Below, piece by piece: positions 15,558 through 21,225 of a DNA stretch of 41,305 bases (positions within the stretch are counted from its first letter, which is position 1; the number at the start of each line of letters is the position of its first letter). Both the position numbers and the translations under genes were made by a program. This stretch comes from a virus. Location: positions 1 to 41,305 of the IMG/VR virus record IMGVR_UViG_3300021067_000012; one strand, given 5' to 3'. The notes under the pieces were generated by a model. That model was not told the origin of the DNA and made no database searches. It saw only the letters and a program-made list of their open reading frames with translations.

Positions 15558-15982
15558 GAGGTCACCGCCGATCCGTTGATGCGCGCCAGCAGATCGTCGG
15601 CACGCTTGCCGAAGCCGTTGGCGACCCCTGCGATCTTCAACTCATCGGCGAACCGCTGTTGTCGCGCCTCCGCGCTCGCGCCCAACAGGTGCATCGTGTC
15701 GAGGTCGGCCACCACCCGCATCGCCGCGGCGACGGCCTCCCGCAGTTCACGCACGCTCGCGTAGAGGTCCGGCGCGGCGGCAATCAATCGCGCATTCGCG
15801 TCTACCGTGCCAGTCTTGAAATCGCCATCAGGAGCACAGGCGTAGACCAGCGCCACCAGCCCGGTCTCGCCGTGGTGCGTCGTGCCGTCCGCCGTGGTGT
15901 AGCTGATGGCCTTCGTCAGCGGCGCGGACTTCACTGCCACTTCCCCGTCGAAGACCCAGGGGCCGGGCGTCCAGGCGCTCAT
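15554..15982 (-). CDS. Phage protein with 'ANARLIAAAPDL' motif, 142 aa
   Basis: Begins MSAWTPGPWVFDGEVAV and contains VDANARLIAAAPDLYASVRELREAV. The 'W.PGPW' start with a later 'aNA.LIAAAPdL' segment is a recurring design in phage early-region proteins of unknown function. C-terminal half helical. The ATG overlaps the upstream stop (ATGA). A longer frame upstream is an antisense-like extension without support. Confidence 0.7.
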   Translation of the reverse strand: MSAWTPGPWVFDGEVAVKSAPLTKAISYTTADGTTHHGETGLVALVYACAPDGDFKTGTVDANARLIAAAPDLYASVRELREAVAAAMRVVADLDTMHLLGASAEARQQRFADELKIAGVANGFGKRADDLLARINGSAVTS

Positions 15983-16218
15983 CGCAGCACCTCGGCGGTC
16001 ACCGAAAAGTTCAACCGCCGCAGCAATTCGACCAACCCCTCCGCTACATGCACCGGGCCGCGGGCGATCCGCTCCACCGGCAGTCCCGCGACGAGCACCC
16101 CATCGGCGCCGAAGACGTTGATGCCGAACTTGTGCACCTCGACGTGCAAGGTGGCCGGGCGTAGGCGTCCCACGAGGGCGTCGGCCTGCGCTTGCGTCGG
16201 GTTCACCGGCTGTGTCAT
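15979..16218 (-). CDS. Hypothetical protein, 79 aa
   Basis: Starts MTQPVNPTQAQADALVG, preceded by GGAGAG at good spacing; a frame to 16266 exists but lacks a ribosome site. Central part TLHVEVHKFGINVFGADG is beta-like, C-terminal part helical (VAEGLVELLRRLNF). First gene downstream of the structured non-coding region, so its 5' leader holds the hairpin repeats if transcription comes from 18.2 kb. Confidence 0.6.
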   Translation of the reverse strand: MTQPVNPTQAQADALVGRLRPATLHVEVHKFGINVFGADGVLVAGLPVERIARGPVHVAEGLVELLRRLNFSVTAEVLR

Positions 16219-16284
16219 GCTGGTCTCTCCATTCGTTACCTTCGCAGTCGCGGCCCTGCTTGCCACAGGGCCGTTTCCCTGTAC

Positions 16285-16310
16285 GGCCGTCTCTCCGGCC
16301 TGTCACGCCT
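16285..16310. repeat. Hairpin repeat copy 1
   Basis: GGCCG, loop TCTCTC, CGGCC, then TGTCACGCCT. Differs from copy 2 (16396-16421) only at the second base of the stem and at its pairing partner, so the stem is kept. Confidence 0.8.
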
Positions 16311-16395
16311 TGACGCGGCGTTCCGGCAGCGCCTTTCCACTCCGTCGTCGTACGCCTGAGCAGCGTGCGCTGTTGCTGCGTCCGGAGGCCCTAGT

Positions 16396-16421
16396 GCCCG
16401 TCTCTCCGGGCTGTCACGCCT
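16396..16421. repeat. Hairpin repeat copy 2
   Basis: GCCCG, loop TCTCTC, CGGGC, then TGTCACGCCT. The paired change relative to copy 1 (G-C to C-G) is compensatory. Confidence 0.8.
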
Positions 16422-16466
16422 AGTCGCAACCTCGGACCGGCGTTCGCCTCGTCTTGCATCGTCGTT

Positions 16467-16483
16467 GTAGTGGAGGCCACTAC
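16467..16483. repeat. Perfect inverted repeat
   Basis: GTAGTGG, loop AGG, CCACTAC. No T run follows on either strand, so it is not a standard terminator; it may be an operator or part of an origin. Confidence 0.7.
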
Positions 16484-16582
16484 TTCGCTGACGGCTGCGT
16501 GACGGCATCGGAACTCACTTCACCAACCCCACGCGATGCCGCGCCGTGGGACTGCCGCTGGTTACTGGCCCCCGTGTGAATC

Positions 16583-16765
16583 TCACTTCCACCAGGGCCG
16601 GTGTTCCGGCAGGTTCCACCACGTCGCGTACTTCCGCGTGGTCAGCAGCGTGTCGTCCTTGAGTGGCGGGCCGTCGCGCTGGGTCACCGTCCACTGGGCC
16701 AGGGCGTAGAGCAGCCCCCAGCCGCCGACCAGCAGCACGGACAGGACAATCAGGTCTGTGTCCAT
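16583..16765 (-). CDS. Single-span membrane protein, 60 aa
   Basis: MDTDLIVLSVLLVGGWGLLY gives one N-terminal transmembrane helix, then a soluble tail with KDDTLLTTRKYATWW and EHRPWWK. The ATG lies two bases after the stop of the 31-aa ORF; an ATG at 16780 would give 65 aa. Early-region single-span proteins may be superinfection-exclusion or holin-like; not determined. Confidence 0.6.
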   Translation of the reverse strand: MDTDLIVLSVLLVGGWGLLYALAQWTVTQRDGPPLKDDTLLTTRKYATWWNLPEHRPWWK

Positions 16766-16767
16766 CG

Positions 16768-16863
16768 TTAGTTCACCCATAAAAAACCGCCTAGCAGCGT
16801 GAGGAACAGCACAAAGGCGACGAAACATGCGGTAATGAGCGCCGCGTCCCGTCTCCCCCTCAC
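16768..16863 (-). CDS. 31-aa transmembrane micro-ORF
   Basis: GTG start overlapping the stop of the HNH-like gene (GTGA). The product has a basic start (RGRRDAA) and one hydrophobic helix (LITACFVAFVLFLTLLGG). It stops two bases before the ATG of the next membrane protein. The tandem placement of two single-span proteins suggests they act together. Confidence 0.5.
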   Translation of the reverse strand: MRGRRDAALITACFVAFVLFLTLLGGFLWVN

Positions 16864-17258
16864 GCGGCACCAGGCGCAGCGGCGTAGTACAGCGCCGTAA
16901 ATGCGTCCACCAGCTTGAATAACGCGGCAATTTCAGACGGTTCTGACTCGCCGAGCATCTGCAACGCCGAAGGCGTGATCCGCCGCTCGTACGCGGCTAC
17001 CACGTTCGCGATGAGGAGGTGAATCGCAACGTGATGCGTCGGACACAGCCACGCATAGTCCTGAATCGGCACCGCGAGGCCCGCGTCGTATTGCATCGTC
17101 AACGGAACCAGATGATGGGCCTGCGTGAGCCATCGGTATTTGCCGCAGACGCAACAGGCTTCGCGTTCTCTAGCGACGAACGTTTGGCGAGCAGCTCCGA
17201 GCCATATGGCTCGTGCAATGTCCTCTGCGCCGGGCTGTCGGGACAGGCTCATCGTCAT
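16860..17258 (-). CDS. HNH-like zinc protein, 132 aa
   Basis: CCVCGKYRWLTQAHHLVPL and later WLCPTHHVAIHLLI form a CxxC...HH...CxxHH pattern, as in small HNH nucleases; the asparagine of HNH is not obvious. The ATG (17258) overlaps the preceding stop as ATGA. C-terminal helix with aromatic-rich ALYYAAAPGAA. A nuclease function is likely but may be degenerate. Confidence 0.7.
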   Translation of the reverse strand: MTMSLSRQPGAEDIARAIWLGAARQTFVAREREACCVCGKYRWLTQAHHLVPLTMQYDAGLAVPIQDYAWLCPTHHVAIHLLIANVVAAYERRITPSALQMLGESEPSEIAALFKLVDAFTALYYAAAPGAA

Positions 17259-17641
17259 GCCGTCTCCGACAGGTAATCCGCCGCCGCTTTCACCAACGCC
17301 GCCGCCTTCTGGCGCGTGGCGTCCTCGCTCGTCACCCGCAACTGGAGTGCCCGCGCCCAACTCGCGACGAAGATGCGCTGCGTTTCGAGCGGTAACAGTC
17401 CCAACCGATCCAGCGGAATGCCCCGTTCGCCGTTCAGCACGCGCACCCAGTGATCCGGCTGCATACCTGCGGCATAGGCGCACTCCTTGTGTTGCACCCC
17501 GGAACATTCAATCGCGGCGCGCAGCAGCTGCGGGATGGCAACTGAATTGACCTCGTCCGTGCAGTCGATTGACGGGCGCACGTCATGGCTACTGACTAGA
17601 GCCGGCGGCAGGTTGAGTTGATGCTTGGGGGCAGGAGCCAT
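17255..17641 (-). CDS. Putative DNA-binding early regulator, 128 aa
   Basis: Middle part IPQLLRAAIECSGVQHKECAYAAGMQPDHW (read in parts) then VRVLNGERGIPLDRLGLLP resembles a cryptic XRE-type helix-turn-helix with a GERGIP loop, like phage CII-type or DUF-type regulators. The N-terminal 30 residues are proline-rich and the end is a helix (QKAAALVKAAADYLSET). It is the third gene of the leftward early operon, the place of cII or similar genes in lambdoid phages. Confidence 0.55.
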   Translation of the reverse strand: MAPAPKHQLNLPPALVSSHDVRPSIDCTDEVNSVAIPQLLRAAIECSGVQHKECAYAAGMQPDHWVRVLNGERGIPLDRLGLLPLETQRIFVASWARALQLRVTSEDATRQKAAALVKAAADYLSETA

Positions 17642-17644
17642 ATG

Positions 17645-17932
17645 TCACGCACTCCGCCGCGACCGGCGCACGTTCAGCACCCGATCGACATCTGCCTTGG
17701 CGTAGAGCATCCGCCCGCCGCTGCTCACGGCGACAACGCCGTGCCGCCGCGCCCACTTGCGGAAAGCATCACGACTTGGGCGGCGCAGATAGCGCGCGCC
17801 ATCGAGACTGCTCAACCAAGGACCATGGAAGGCGTCCTCGTCCTCGCGGGGTTTGATCTCAGCGTGCGACTGGCCCTGCGCCAGCTCCGGGAAGCGCGCA
17901 CGGAACTCGAGCGCACGCGGGCTGAGCTTCAT
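17645..17932 (-). CDS. Helix-turn-helix (AlpA/excisionase-like) protein, 95 aa
   Basis: The C-terminal half, LDGARYLRRPSRDAFRKWARRHGV then GGRMLYAKADVDRVL, is the winged helix-turn-helix of AlpA/Xis-like proteins, with a basic tail (RRSRRSA). The N-terminal 35 residues are unrelated. The ATG overlaps the upstream repressor stop (ATGA). Excisionase or an early transcription factor are both reasonable: it is adjacent to the switch and within 1.5 kb of the integrase. Confidence 0.7.
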   Translation of the reverse strand: MKLSPRALEFRARFPELAQGQSHAEIKPREDEDAFHGPWLSSLDGARYLRRPSRDAFRKWARRHGVVAVSSGGRMLYAKADVDRVLNVRRSRRSA

Positions 17933-18171
17933 GCGACCTCCTGTGCGTCATCGGATACCGGAATCACGGATGCGGGGAACAATTCCGCCTCGCTAACCTT
18001 CAGCGCACGAGCGAGTGCCGACCGATCATCGGGAGACGGCTCGACATAGCTGTTTTCGATGAGCGAGATCCGGGTTTGATTGATGCCTGTCCGGCGCGCC
18101 AACTCGAATTGGGTCTTGCGCTTTTCAGCGCGCCAGACTCGCAACCGGTTCGGCGCTGGACGCCGTCTCAT
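17929..18171 (-). CDS. XRE-family regulator (first gene of leftward operon)
   Basis: 80 aa from ATG 18171; a GTG two codons upstream (18177) gives 82 aa. Helix-turn-helix: RVWRAEKRKTQFELARRTGINQTRISLIEN, read in parts, with EPSPDDRSALARALKVSEAELFP after it, a textbook Cro/CI domain. No dimerisation or peptidase domain. The predicted promoter puts the transcript start at about 18176-18177, so the mRNA would begin at or within a few bases of the start codon, like the leaderless cI message of lambda. It probably binds the AACTAGTT palindromes at 18200 and 18234. Confidence 0.9.
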   Translation of the reverse strand: MRRRPAPNRLRVWRAEKRKTQFELARRTGINQTRISLIENSYVEPSPDDRSALARALKVSEAELFPASVIPVSDDAQEVA

Positions 18172-18183
18172 GGCCACGACGAG

Positions 18184-18212
18184 AATATATACTTTTGGGA
18201 ACTAGTTATCAA
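18184..18212 (-). promoter_or_regulatory. Leftward early promoter
   Basis: -35 TTGATA (18212-18207) and -10 TATATT (18189-18184) with exactly 17 bp between, five of six matches each to the sigma70 consensus. It drives the long minus-strand operon. The first palindrome lies in the spacer. Confidence 0.75.
18200..18207. promoter_or_regulatory. Operator palindrome O1
   Basis: AACTAGTT, in the spacer of the leftward promoter and next to both -35 boxes. Same core as O2, centre-to-centre distance 34 bp, close to three helical turns. Confidence 0.65.
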
Positions 18213-18234
18213 TAATAATCAGCTTTCCATAATA
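18206..18234 (+). promoter_or_regulatory. Rightward promoter of lysogeny arc
   Basis: -35 TTATCA (18206-18211, four of six) and -10 CATAAT (18229-18234, five of six), spacer 17 bp. Its -35 shares five bases with the -35 of the leftward promoter on the other strand. Expected start near 18241, inside the second palindrome. Confidence 0.6.
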
Positions 18235-18242
18235 ACTAGTTA
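18233..18242. promoter_or_regulatory. Operator palindrome O2
   Basis: TAACTAGTTA, a perfect ten-base palindrome overlapping the -10 and start point of the rightward promoter; binding there would block rightward transcription. Confidence 0.65.
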
Positions 18243-18276
18243 CATTTCAACGTGTTGCGGCGATACCCTAGCCGCA

Positions 18277-18561
18277 ATGGCGCGTCGGTATTGGGCAAAC
18301 TTCCGAGCCATTCGGGAACGACAAGGGCTGAGTCAAGAGGCGGTGGCGAAGCGGCTCGGGATCAGTCGGCAGGGCAATCTGCCTGTCCGTGAACTGCGGG
18401 ATTACCGGGTGCCACGAGCAACCACGATCATCAAGCACGCGAAAGCGCTCGGGTGCGAACCGTGGGAACTGCTGGATGGAGTCGAGACCGAATACGACAA
18501 GTTGCGGCGAAAAACCACGACAGGAAATCCCGCCACCCCCCGCCACCGTCCTGCAGTTTAG
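18277..18561 (+). CDS. Cro/CI-type repressor-like protein, 94 aa
   Basis: First gene of the plus-strand arc. NFRAIRERQGLSQEAVAKRLGISRQ, in parts, followed by VPRATTIIKHAKALGCEPWELLDGV is a complete XRE helix-turn-helix. The tail (RRKTTTGNPATPRHRPAV) is short and unstructured, so there is no C-terminal S24 peptidase domain. Divergent from the 80-aa regulator across about 100 bp of AT-rich DNA. Either of the two could be the lysogenic repressor; this one is co-directional with integrase. Confidence 0.85.
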   Translation: MARRYWANFRAIRERQGLSQEAVAKRLGISRQGNLPVRELRDYRVPRATTIIKHAKALGCEPWELLDGVETEYDKLRRKTTTGNPATPRHRPAV

Positions 18562-18673
18562 GGAGTACTGCGAGCTACGCCCGCCGTGTACGTGCTGGCG
18601 TCAGCTCCGGCGGTGTACGCGGGTCTGTGAAGTATTTGCGGAGTGACGACCGCATCTCCCGGGGATAGCACTG

Positions 18674-18895
18674 ATGGATTGGATTCCGCTCTTATTGCTG
18701 GGGCTGATGCTGGAAGTCTGGGCGCTGGGTCGACTCCTTGGCCGCCTCACGCAACTCGTGGCTGACGTGCGCGATGTGCTTCGTTACATCGCACCCGACG
18801 TTCACGAGCTGCAGCGCATGTCGCCATGGATGGACATCGAAAAAATCCATCGCGATGTCGAGGAATTACGCGCCCATTTCGTCGGCAAGAGCTGA
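18674..18895 (+). CDS. Membrane-anchored coiled-coil protein, 73 aa
   Basis: MDWIPLLLLGLMLEVWALG is an N-terminal membrane helix; the rest (LTQLVADVRDVLRYI, MDIEKIHRDVEELRAHF) is amphipathic. It lies in the lysogeny arc between repressor-like gene and integrase, a usual place for lysogenic conversion or superinfection-exclusion genes. The 112-bp gap before it holds no gene I can support. Confidence 0.65.
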   Translation: MDWIPLLLLGLMLEVWALGRLLGRLTQLVADVRDVLRYIAPDVHELQRMSPWMDIEKIHRDVEELRAHFVGKS

Positions 18896-18911
18896 GCGCC
18901 AGGAGCAATGA

Positions 18912-19202
18912 ATGGCTACCGATTCCTTCCAGACGAACCTGCTGCGGTACGTCGCGGCGTCCGCGTCAACGCTCGTTGCGATGCAGCTGGCGCGCGACGT
19001 CTTCGGGAAGGCGTACGTGGAACTGGCGGAGGTGCAGCGGACAGCGGTGGACAGCATGGCCCAGGAATCCATTGGCCGCAACTACTACAGACTGTCGCCC
19101 CCATTTTTCGACGCTCCTCCGGTACAAACGTCCACAACGGCGCGAGCGGGGTTTCAGCCCGGACCGCTGCCAACGCCTCCGCCAGATCCCAGAGCGGAGT
19201 GA
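18912..19202 (+). CDS. Hypothetical protein, 96 aa, lysogeny arc
   Basis: ATG preceded by AGGAG at six bases. N-terminal 60 residues look like a real helical protein (DSFQTNLLRYVAASASTL, DVFGKAYVELAEVQ); the last 35 are proline-rich (PLPTPPPDPRAE). Third-position GC is less marked towards the end, where an antisense frame (minus, from ATG 19209) with its own AAGGAG site overlaps. The 3' limit is therefore uncertain. Confidence 0.6.
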   Translation: MATDSFQTNLLRYVAASASTLVAMQLARDVFGKAYVELAEVQRTAVDSMAQESIGRNYYRLSPPFFDAPPVQTSTTARAGFQPGPLPTPPPDPRAE

Positions 19203-19367
19203 TCAGCATTTGGTCTCCTTGGGGGGTACGAGAAAGGGTTTCATGGGGGCTGGCCAGCGAAGCTGTTCCTGCTGGAGCGCGTCCACAAGCTCGTTGATCG
19301 CGTGCAACACCGGCGCGAGCCGTTCACGTTCGCGCGTCAACAGATCACGCCATTCACTCTCCGTCAT
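19203..19367 (-). CDS. Small helical protein, 54 aa, divergent from integrase
   Basis: MTESEWRDLLTRERERLAP then LHAINELVDALQQEQLRW and a proline tail ending ETKC. Codons have mostly G/C at third positions, as in the real genes. Starts 14 bp from the integrase ATG on the opposite strand, leaving almost no leader for either. It lies among plus-strand genes, so it is an island of opposite coding. No good Shine-Dalgarno sequence. Confidence 0.5.
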   Translation of the reverse strand: MTESEWRDLLTRERERLAPVLHAINELVDALQQEQLRWPAPMKPFLVPPKETKC

Positions 19368-19381
19368 GCGCTCAGCGTAGT

Positions 19382-20548
19382 ATGGCGCCGTACCGTCGTC
19401 CAGACTCGAAATTCTGGTGGCTCTGCCTTGAGCGGCCCGGCCAACGACCGATCCGCGAACGAACCGAGATCCCGATCGACGGTGGAACGCCCGATCAGAC
19501 GAAGGCCAACACTCAACTGGCGCAACAGGCGTACGCCGCCCGCATGGGCGATCTCGCGCGCGCCCGTTACCAGCTGCCGACCGACCGCCCGCTGACCACC
19601 TTCGGCAAGTACCGCGTCTGGTACTACGACCACATCAGCACGACGAAACGGAATCAGGAACGCGAGGCGTCGATGCTGCGGCAGCTCGGCGCCTACTTCG
19701 ATGACGCACGGCTCGATCAGCTCACACCGCAACACCTCATCGAATGGCGCACAGCGCGCGCGGCGGAGGTCGCGCCCGCCACGGTCAACCGCGAGCTGGC
19801 CCTGTTGAAACATCTCCTCGGTTCAGCGATTCCGCAGTATCTGACGCAGAACCCGGCCGCGAAGATGAAACAATTGCGCGTCCCCGAACAAGACGTGCGG
19901 CTGCTCGAGCCCGAGGAAGAAACACGGTTGCTCTCCGTGGCGACGGCGGAGGAACGCGCGATCGTGATCTGTGCGCTTGATACCTTGCAGCGCCTCTCCA
20001 ACGTCGCCAGCCTAAAGCGGGCGCAGGATCACGGCACGTATCTGACCGTCCTCAATCCGAAAGTGAAGGGCTACAAGGTGCCGGTGAGTTCCCGGCTTCG
20101 GCAGGCGCTGGACGCCTTGCCACGCGATGGCGCGTACTACTTCCCCTCCGTCCAGGGGCCGACCACGCAGACCCGGCGAAACTATGTCATTCGGATGTTT
20201 GCGGACCTGCTGACACGCGCGGACCTCCCGCGGCTGCGGCGCGCAGGCGGGCTATCATTTCACTCCCTGCGGCACACCGGCGCGAGTCGGATGCTCGCGC
20301 GCGGGGTCGATATCAAGACGGTGCAGCAGCTCGGCGGCTGGCAGAATCTGCTCGTGCTCGAGAAGTACTTGCATCCGACCGATGCGCAAAAGGTCGCGGC
20401 CGTTGAGGCGGTCGGACGTGAACCACGCGTGAACCGATCCCGGCTGGCGACGGCAGCGCGTGGCCGGTCAGTCGAAGCGAAAGGCCCCGCGCACCGCGTG
20501 AAAAGGCGGGCGAAAGCGCGTAGGGGCCGGCGGTCGCGGCCCGGCTGA
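19382..20548 (+). CDS. int: Tyrosine-family integrase
   Basis: 388 aa. It integrates phage DNA at a bacterial attachment site. N-terminal AP2/arm-binding-like start (SKFWWLCLERPGQRP), core-binding helices, then the catalytic domain: Arg204 (TLQRLSNVAS), Lys near 227-229 (NPKVKGYKV), His294-x-x-Arg297 (FHSLRHTGAS), Trp320 (LGGW) and Tyr329 (LEKYLHP). All catalytic residues are present. The 50-residue tail is Arg/Lys-rich (AKARRGRRSRPG). No Shine-Dalgarno is seen. The stop is followed after two bases by the tRNA-like attP candidate. Confidence 0.95.
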   Translation: MAPYRRPDSKFWWLCLERPGQRPIRERTEIPIDGGTPDQTKANTQLAQQAYAARMGDLARARYQLPTDRPLTTFGKYRVWYYDHISTTKRNQEREASMLRQLGAYFDDARLDQLTPQHLIEWRTARAAEVAPATVNRELALLKHLLGSAIPQYLTQNPAAKMKQLRVPEQDVRLLEPEEETRLLSVATAEERAIVICALDTLQRLSNVASLKRAQDHGTYLTVLNPKVKGYKVPVSSRLRQALDALPRDGAYYFPSVQGPTTQTRRNYVIRMFADLLTRADLPRLRRAGGLSFHSLRHTGASRMLARGVDIKTVQQLGGWQNLLVLEKYLHPTDAQKVAAVEAVGREPRVNRSRLATAARGRSVEAKGPAHRVKRRAKARRGRRSRPG

Positions 20549-20749
20549 TTATCTCACTCTCTCCGCCACCAATTCCAACGAAAACCTCAATTAAACAAGC
20601 AATTTTGTGGTTGCCGTGAACAGCGCGTGGAAGTTAGGCTACTGATTCTTGGCGAGGTCCGGCCCGTTCAGGTAGGGTAGGTCAGGGCATCCGGCAGGGT
20701 CCGCCCTGGTGCGCCACGGTATGGTAGGGGGTCCGCCGGGACCGTCGAA
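20549..20749. other. 201-bp intergenic region between convergent int and lysis operon end
   Basis: No gene seen. Besides the attP candidate it holds two short hairpins, CAGGG-TCCG-CCCTG (20695-20708) and GGTCC-GCCG-GGACC (20730-20743). There is no T tract, so rho-independent termination is not supported. They may be integrase arm or factor sites. Confidence 0.5.
20551..20568 (+). other. Candidate attP core (tRNA-Ser 3' end-like)
   Basis: ATCTCACTCTCTCCGCCA, starting two bases after the integrase stop. Many bacterial tRNA-Ser genes end in a T-arm/acceptor of the form ATCCCACTCTCTCCGCCA, and phage integrases often carry such a 3' end directly beside int. AT-rich DNA follows (20577-20605). The rest of a tRNA is absent, so this is not a tRNA gene. 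Confidence 0.45.
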
Positions 20750-20917
20750 TTAGCTTCGCGCGAGATTCGACACTTCCCGGCGGAGCGCTTCCATCTCGCG
20801 GCGGGTTTCCTCGCGCTGCCGGGCGTCTTCCTCGAGTTCATGCCGTCGCCGCGCGTCCTCGTTGGCGCGCTCCCGTTCGTGTTGGACGCTGGACTCCCGA
20901 CGGGTTTTCCACGACAT
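20750..20917 (-). CDS. Charged coiled-coil protein, 55 aa, end of late operon
   Basis: MSWKTRRESSVQHERERANE then ARRRHELEEDARQREETRRE: almost entirely charged helix. GAGAGGAA precedes ATG 20917 at seven bases; the longer frame to 21010 overlaps the upstream gene. Last gene of the leftward-reading late operon. Function unknown. Confidence 0.6.
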   Translation of the reverse strand: MSWKTRRESSVQHERERANEDARRRHELEEDARQREETRREMEALRREVSNLARS

Positions 20918-20931
20918 GGGCGGTTCCTCTC

Positions 20932-21219
20932 TCAGCTCGGCCGACGGCGCTTGGCGATATTGACCACGTCCCGCGTAATTTCGCGCTGGCCCAACGCTAA
21001 TTCTTTCCATTCACTCGCGCGGGCTTCGCAGGCCTCCAGCTCGCGCTGATGGTCCTGCTTCTGCTCCTCGAACTCCGCGGCGCGGCGCAATTTCCCAAAG
21101 TACATGAGCCCTGCGAAGGTCAGCAGGAGCATATAGGCGCCCACCCGATCCGGATCCTGGAGCCATTGGCCGAAATCTACTTGCGCGAGTACGTCGAGTG
21201 TATGCGGGTTTGGGGCCAT
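20932..21219 (-). CDS. Membrane protein with coiled-coil tail, spanin- or holin-like, 95 aa
   Basis: Soluble first 25 residues, one membrane helix (VGAYMLLLTFAGLMYFG), then a long charged helix (EEQKQDHQRELEACEARASE). One span plus long periplasmic coiled coil fits an inner-membrane spanin; its order after lysozyme also fits. No lipobox partner was found, so holin or another role remains open. Confidence 0.55.
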   Translation of the reverse strand: MAPNPHTLDVLAQVDFGQWLQDPDRVGAYMLLLTFAGLMYFGKLRRAAEFEEQKQDHQRELEACEARASEWKELALGQREITRDVVNIAKRRRPS

Positions 21220-21225
21220 TGCAGC

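Larger units (their letters stand above)
16219..16582. other. 364-bp non-coding region rich in hairpins (candidate origin or structured RNA)
   Basis: No convincing gene on either strand. It holds: ACAGGG/CCCTGT with a six-base loop (16265-16282); two copies of a 26-nt hairpin repeat (16285-16310, 16396-16421); CAGC/GCTG (16361-16372); and a perfect seven-bp stem with a three-base loop (16467-16483). It is the largest gap inside the minus-strand operon and separates regulatory from recombination genes. An origin of replication, a structured leader RNA or an antitermination site are possible; the sequence alone does not decide. Confidence 0.6.

Noticed and set aside
16236-16508. 90-aa minus frame in the hairpin region
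   Set aside because: Arg-rich low-complexity product whose RRDSPERR/RRDRPERR repeat is just the DNA hairpin repeat; no ribosome site.
18916-19209. 97-aa minus frame with good AAGGAG
   Set aside because: Not listed as a gene because it is fully antisense to the plus gene and its second half is Arg/Pro-rich; kept as a finding instead.
20551-20568. tRNA gene
   Set aside because: Only a 3'-end-like stretch; no anticodon or D arm upstream, which is integrase coding sequence.
20695-20743. Rho-independent terminator pair between convergent operons
   Set aside because: Hairpins are short and no T tract follows on either strand.
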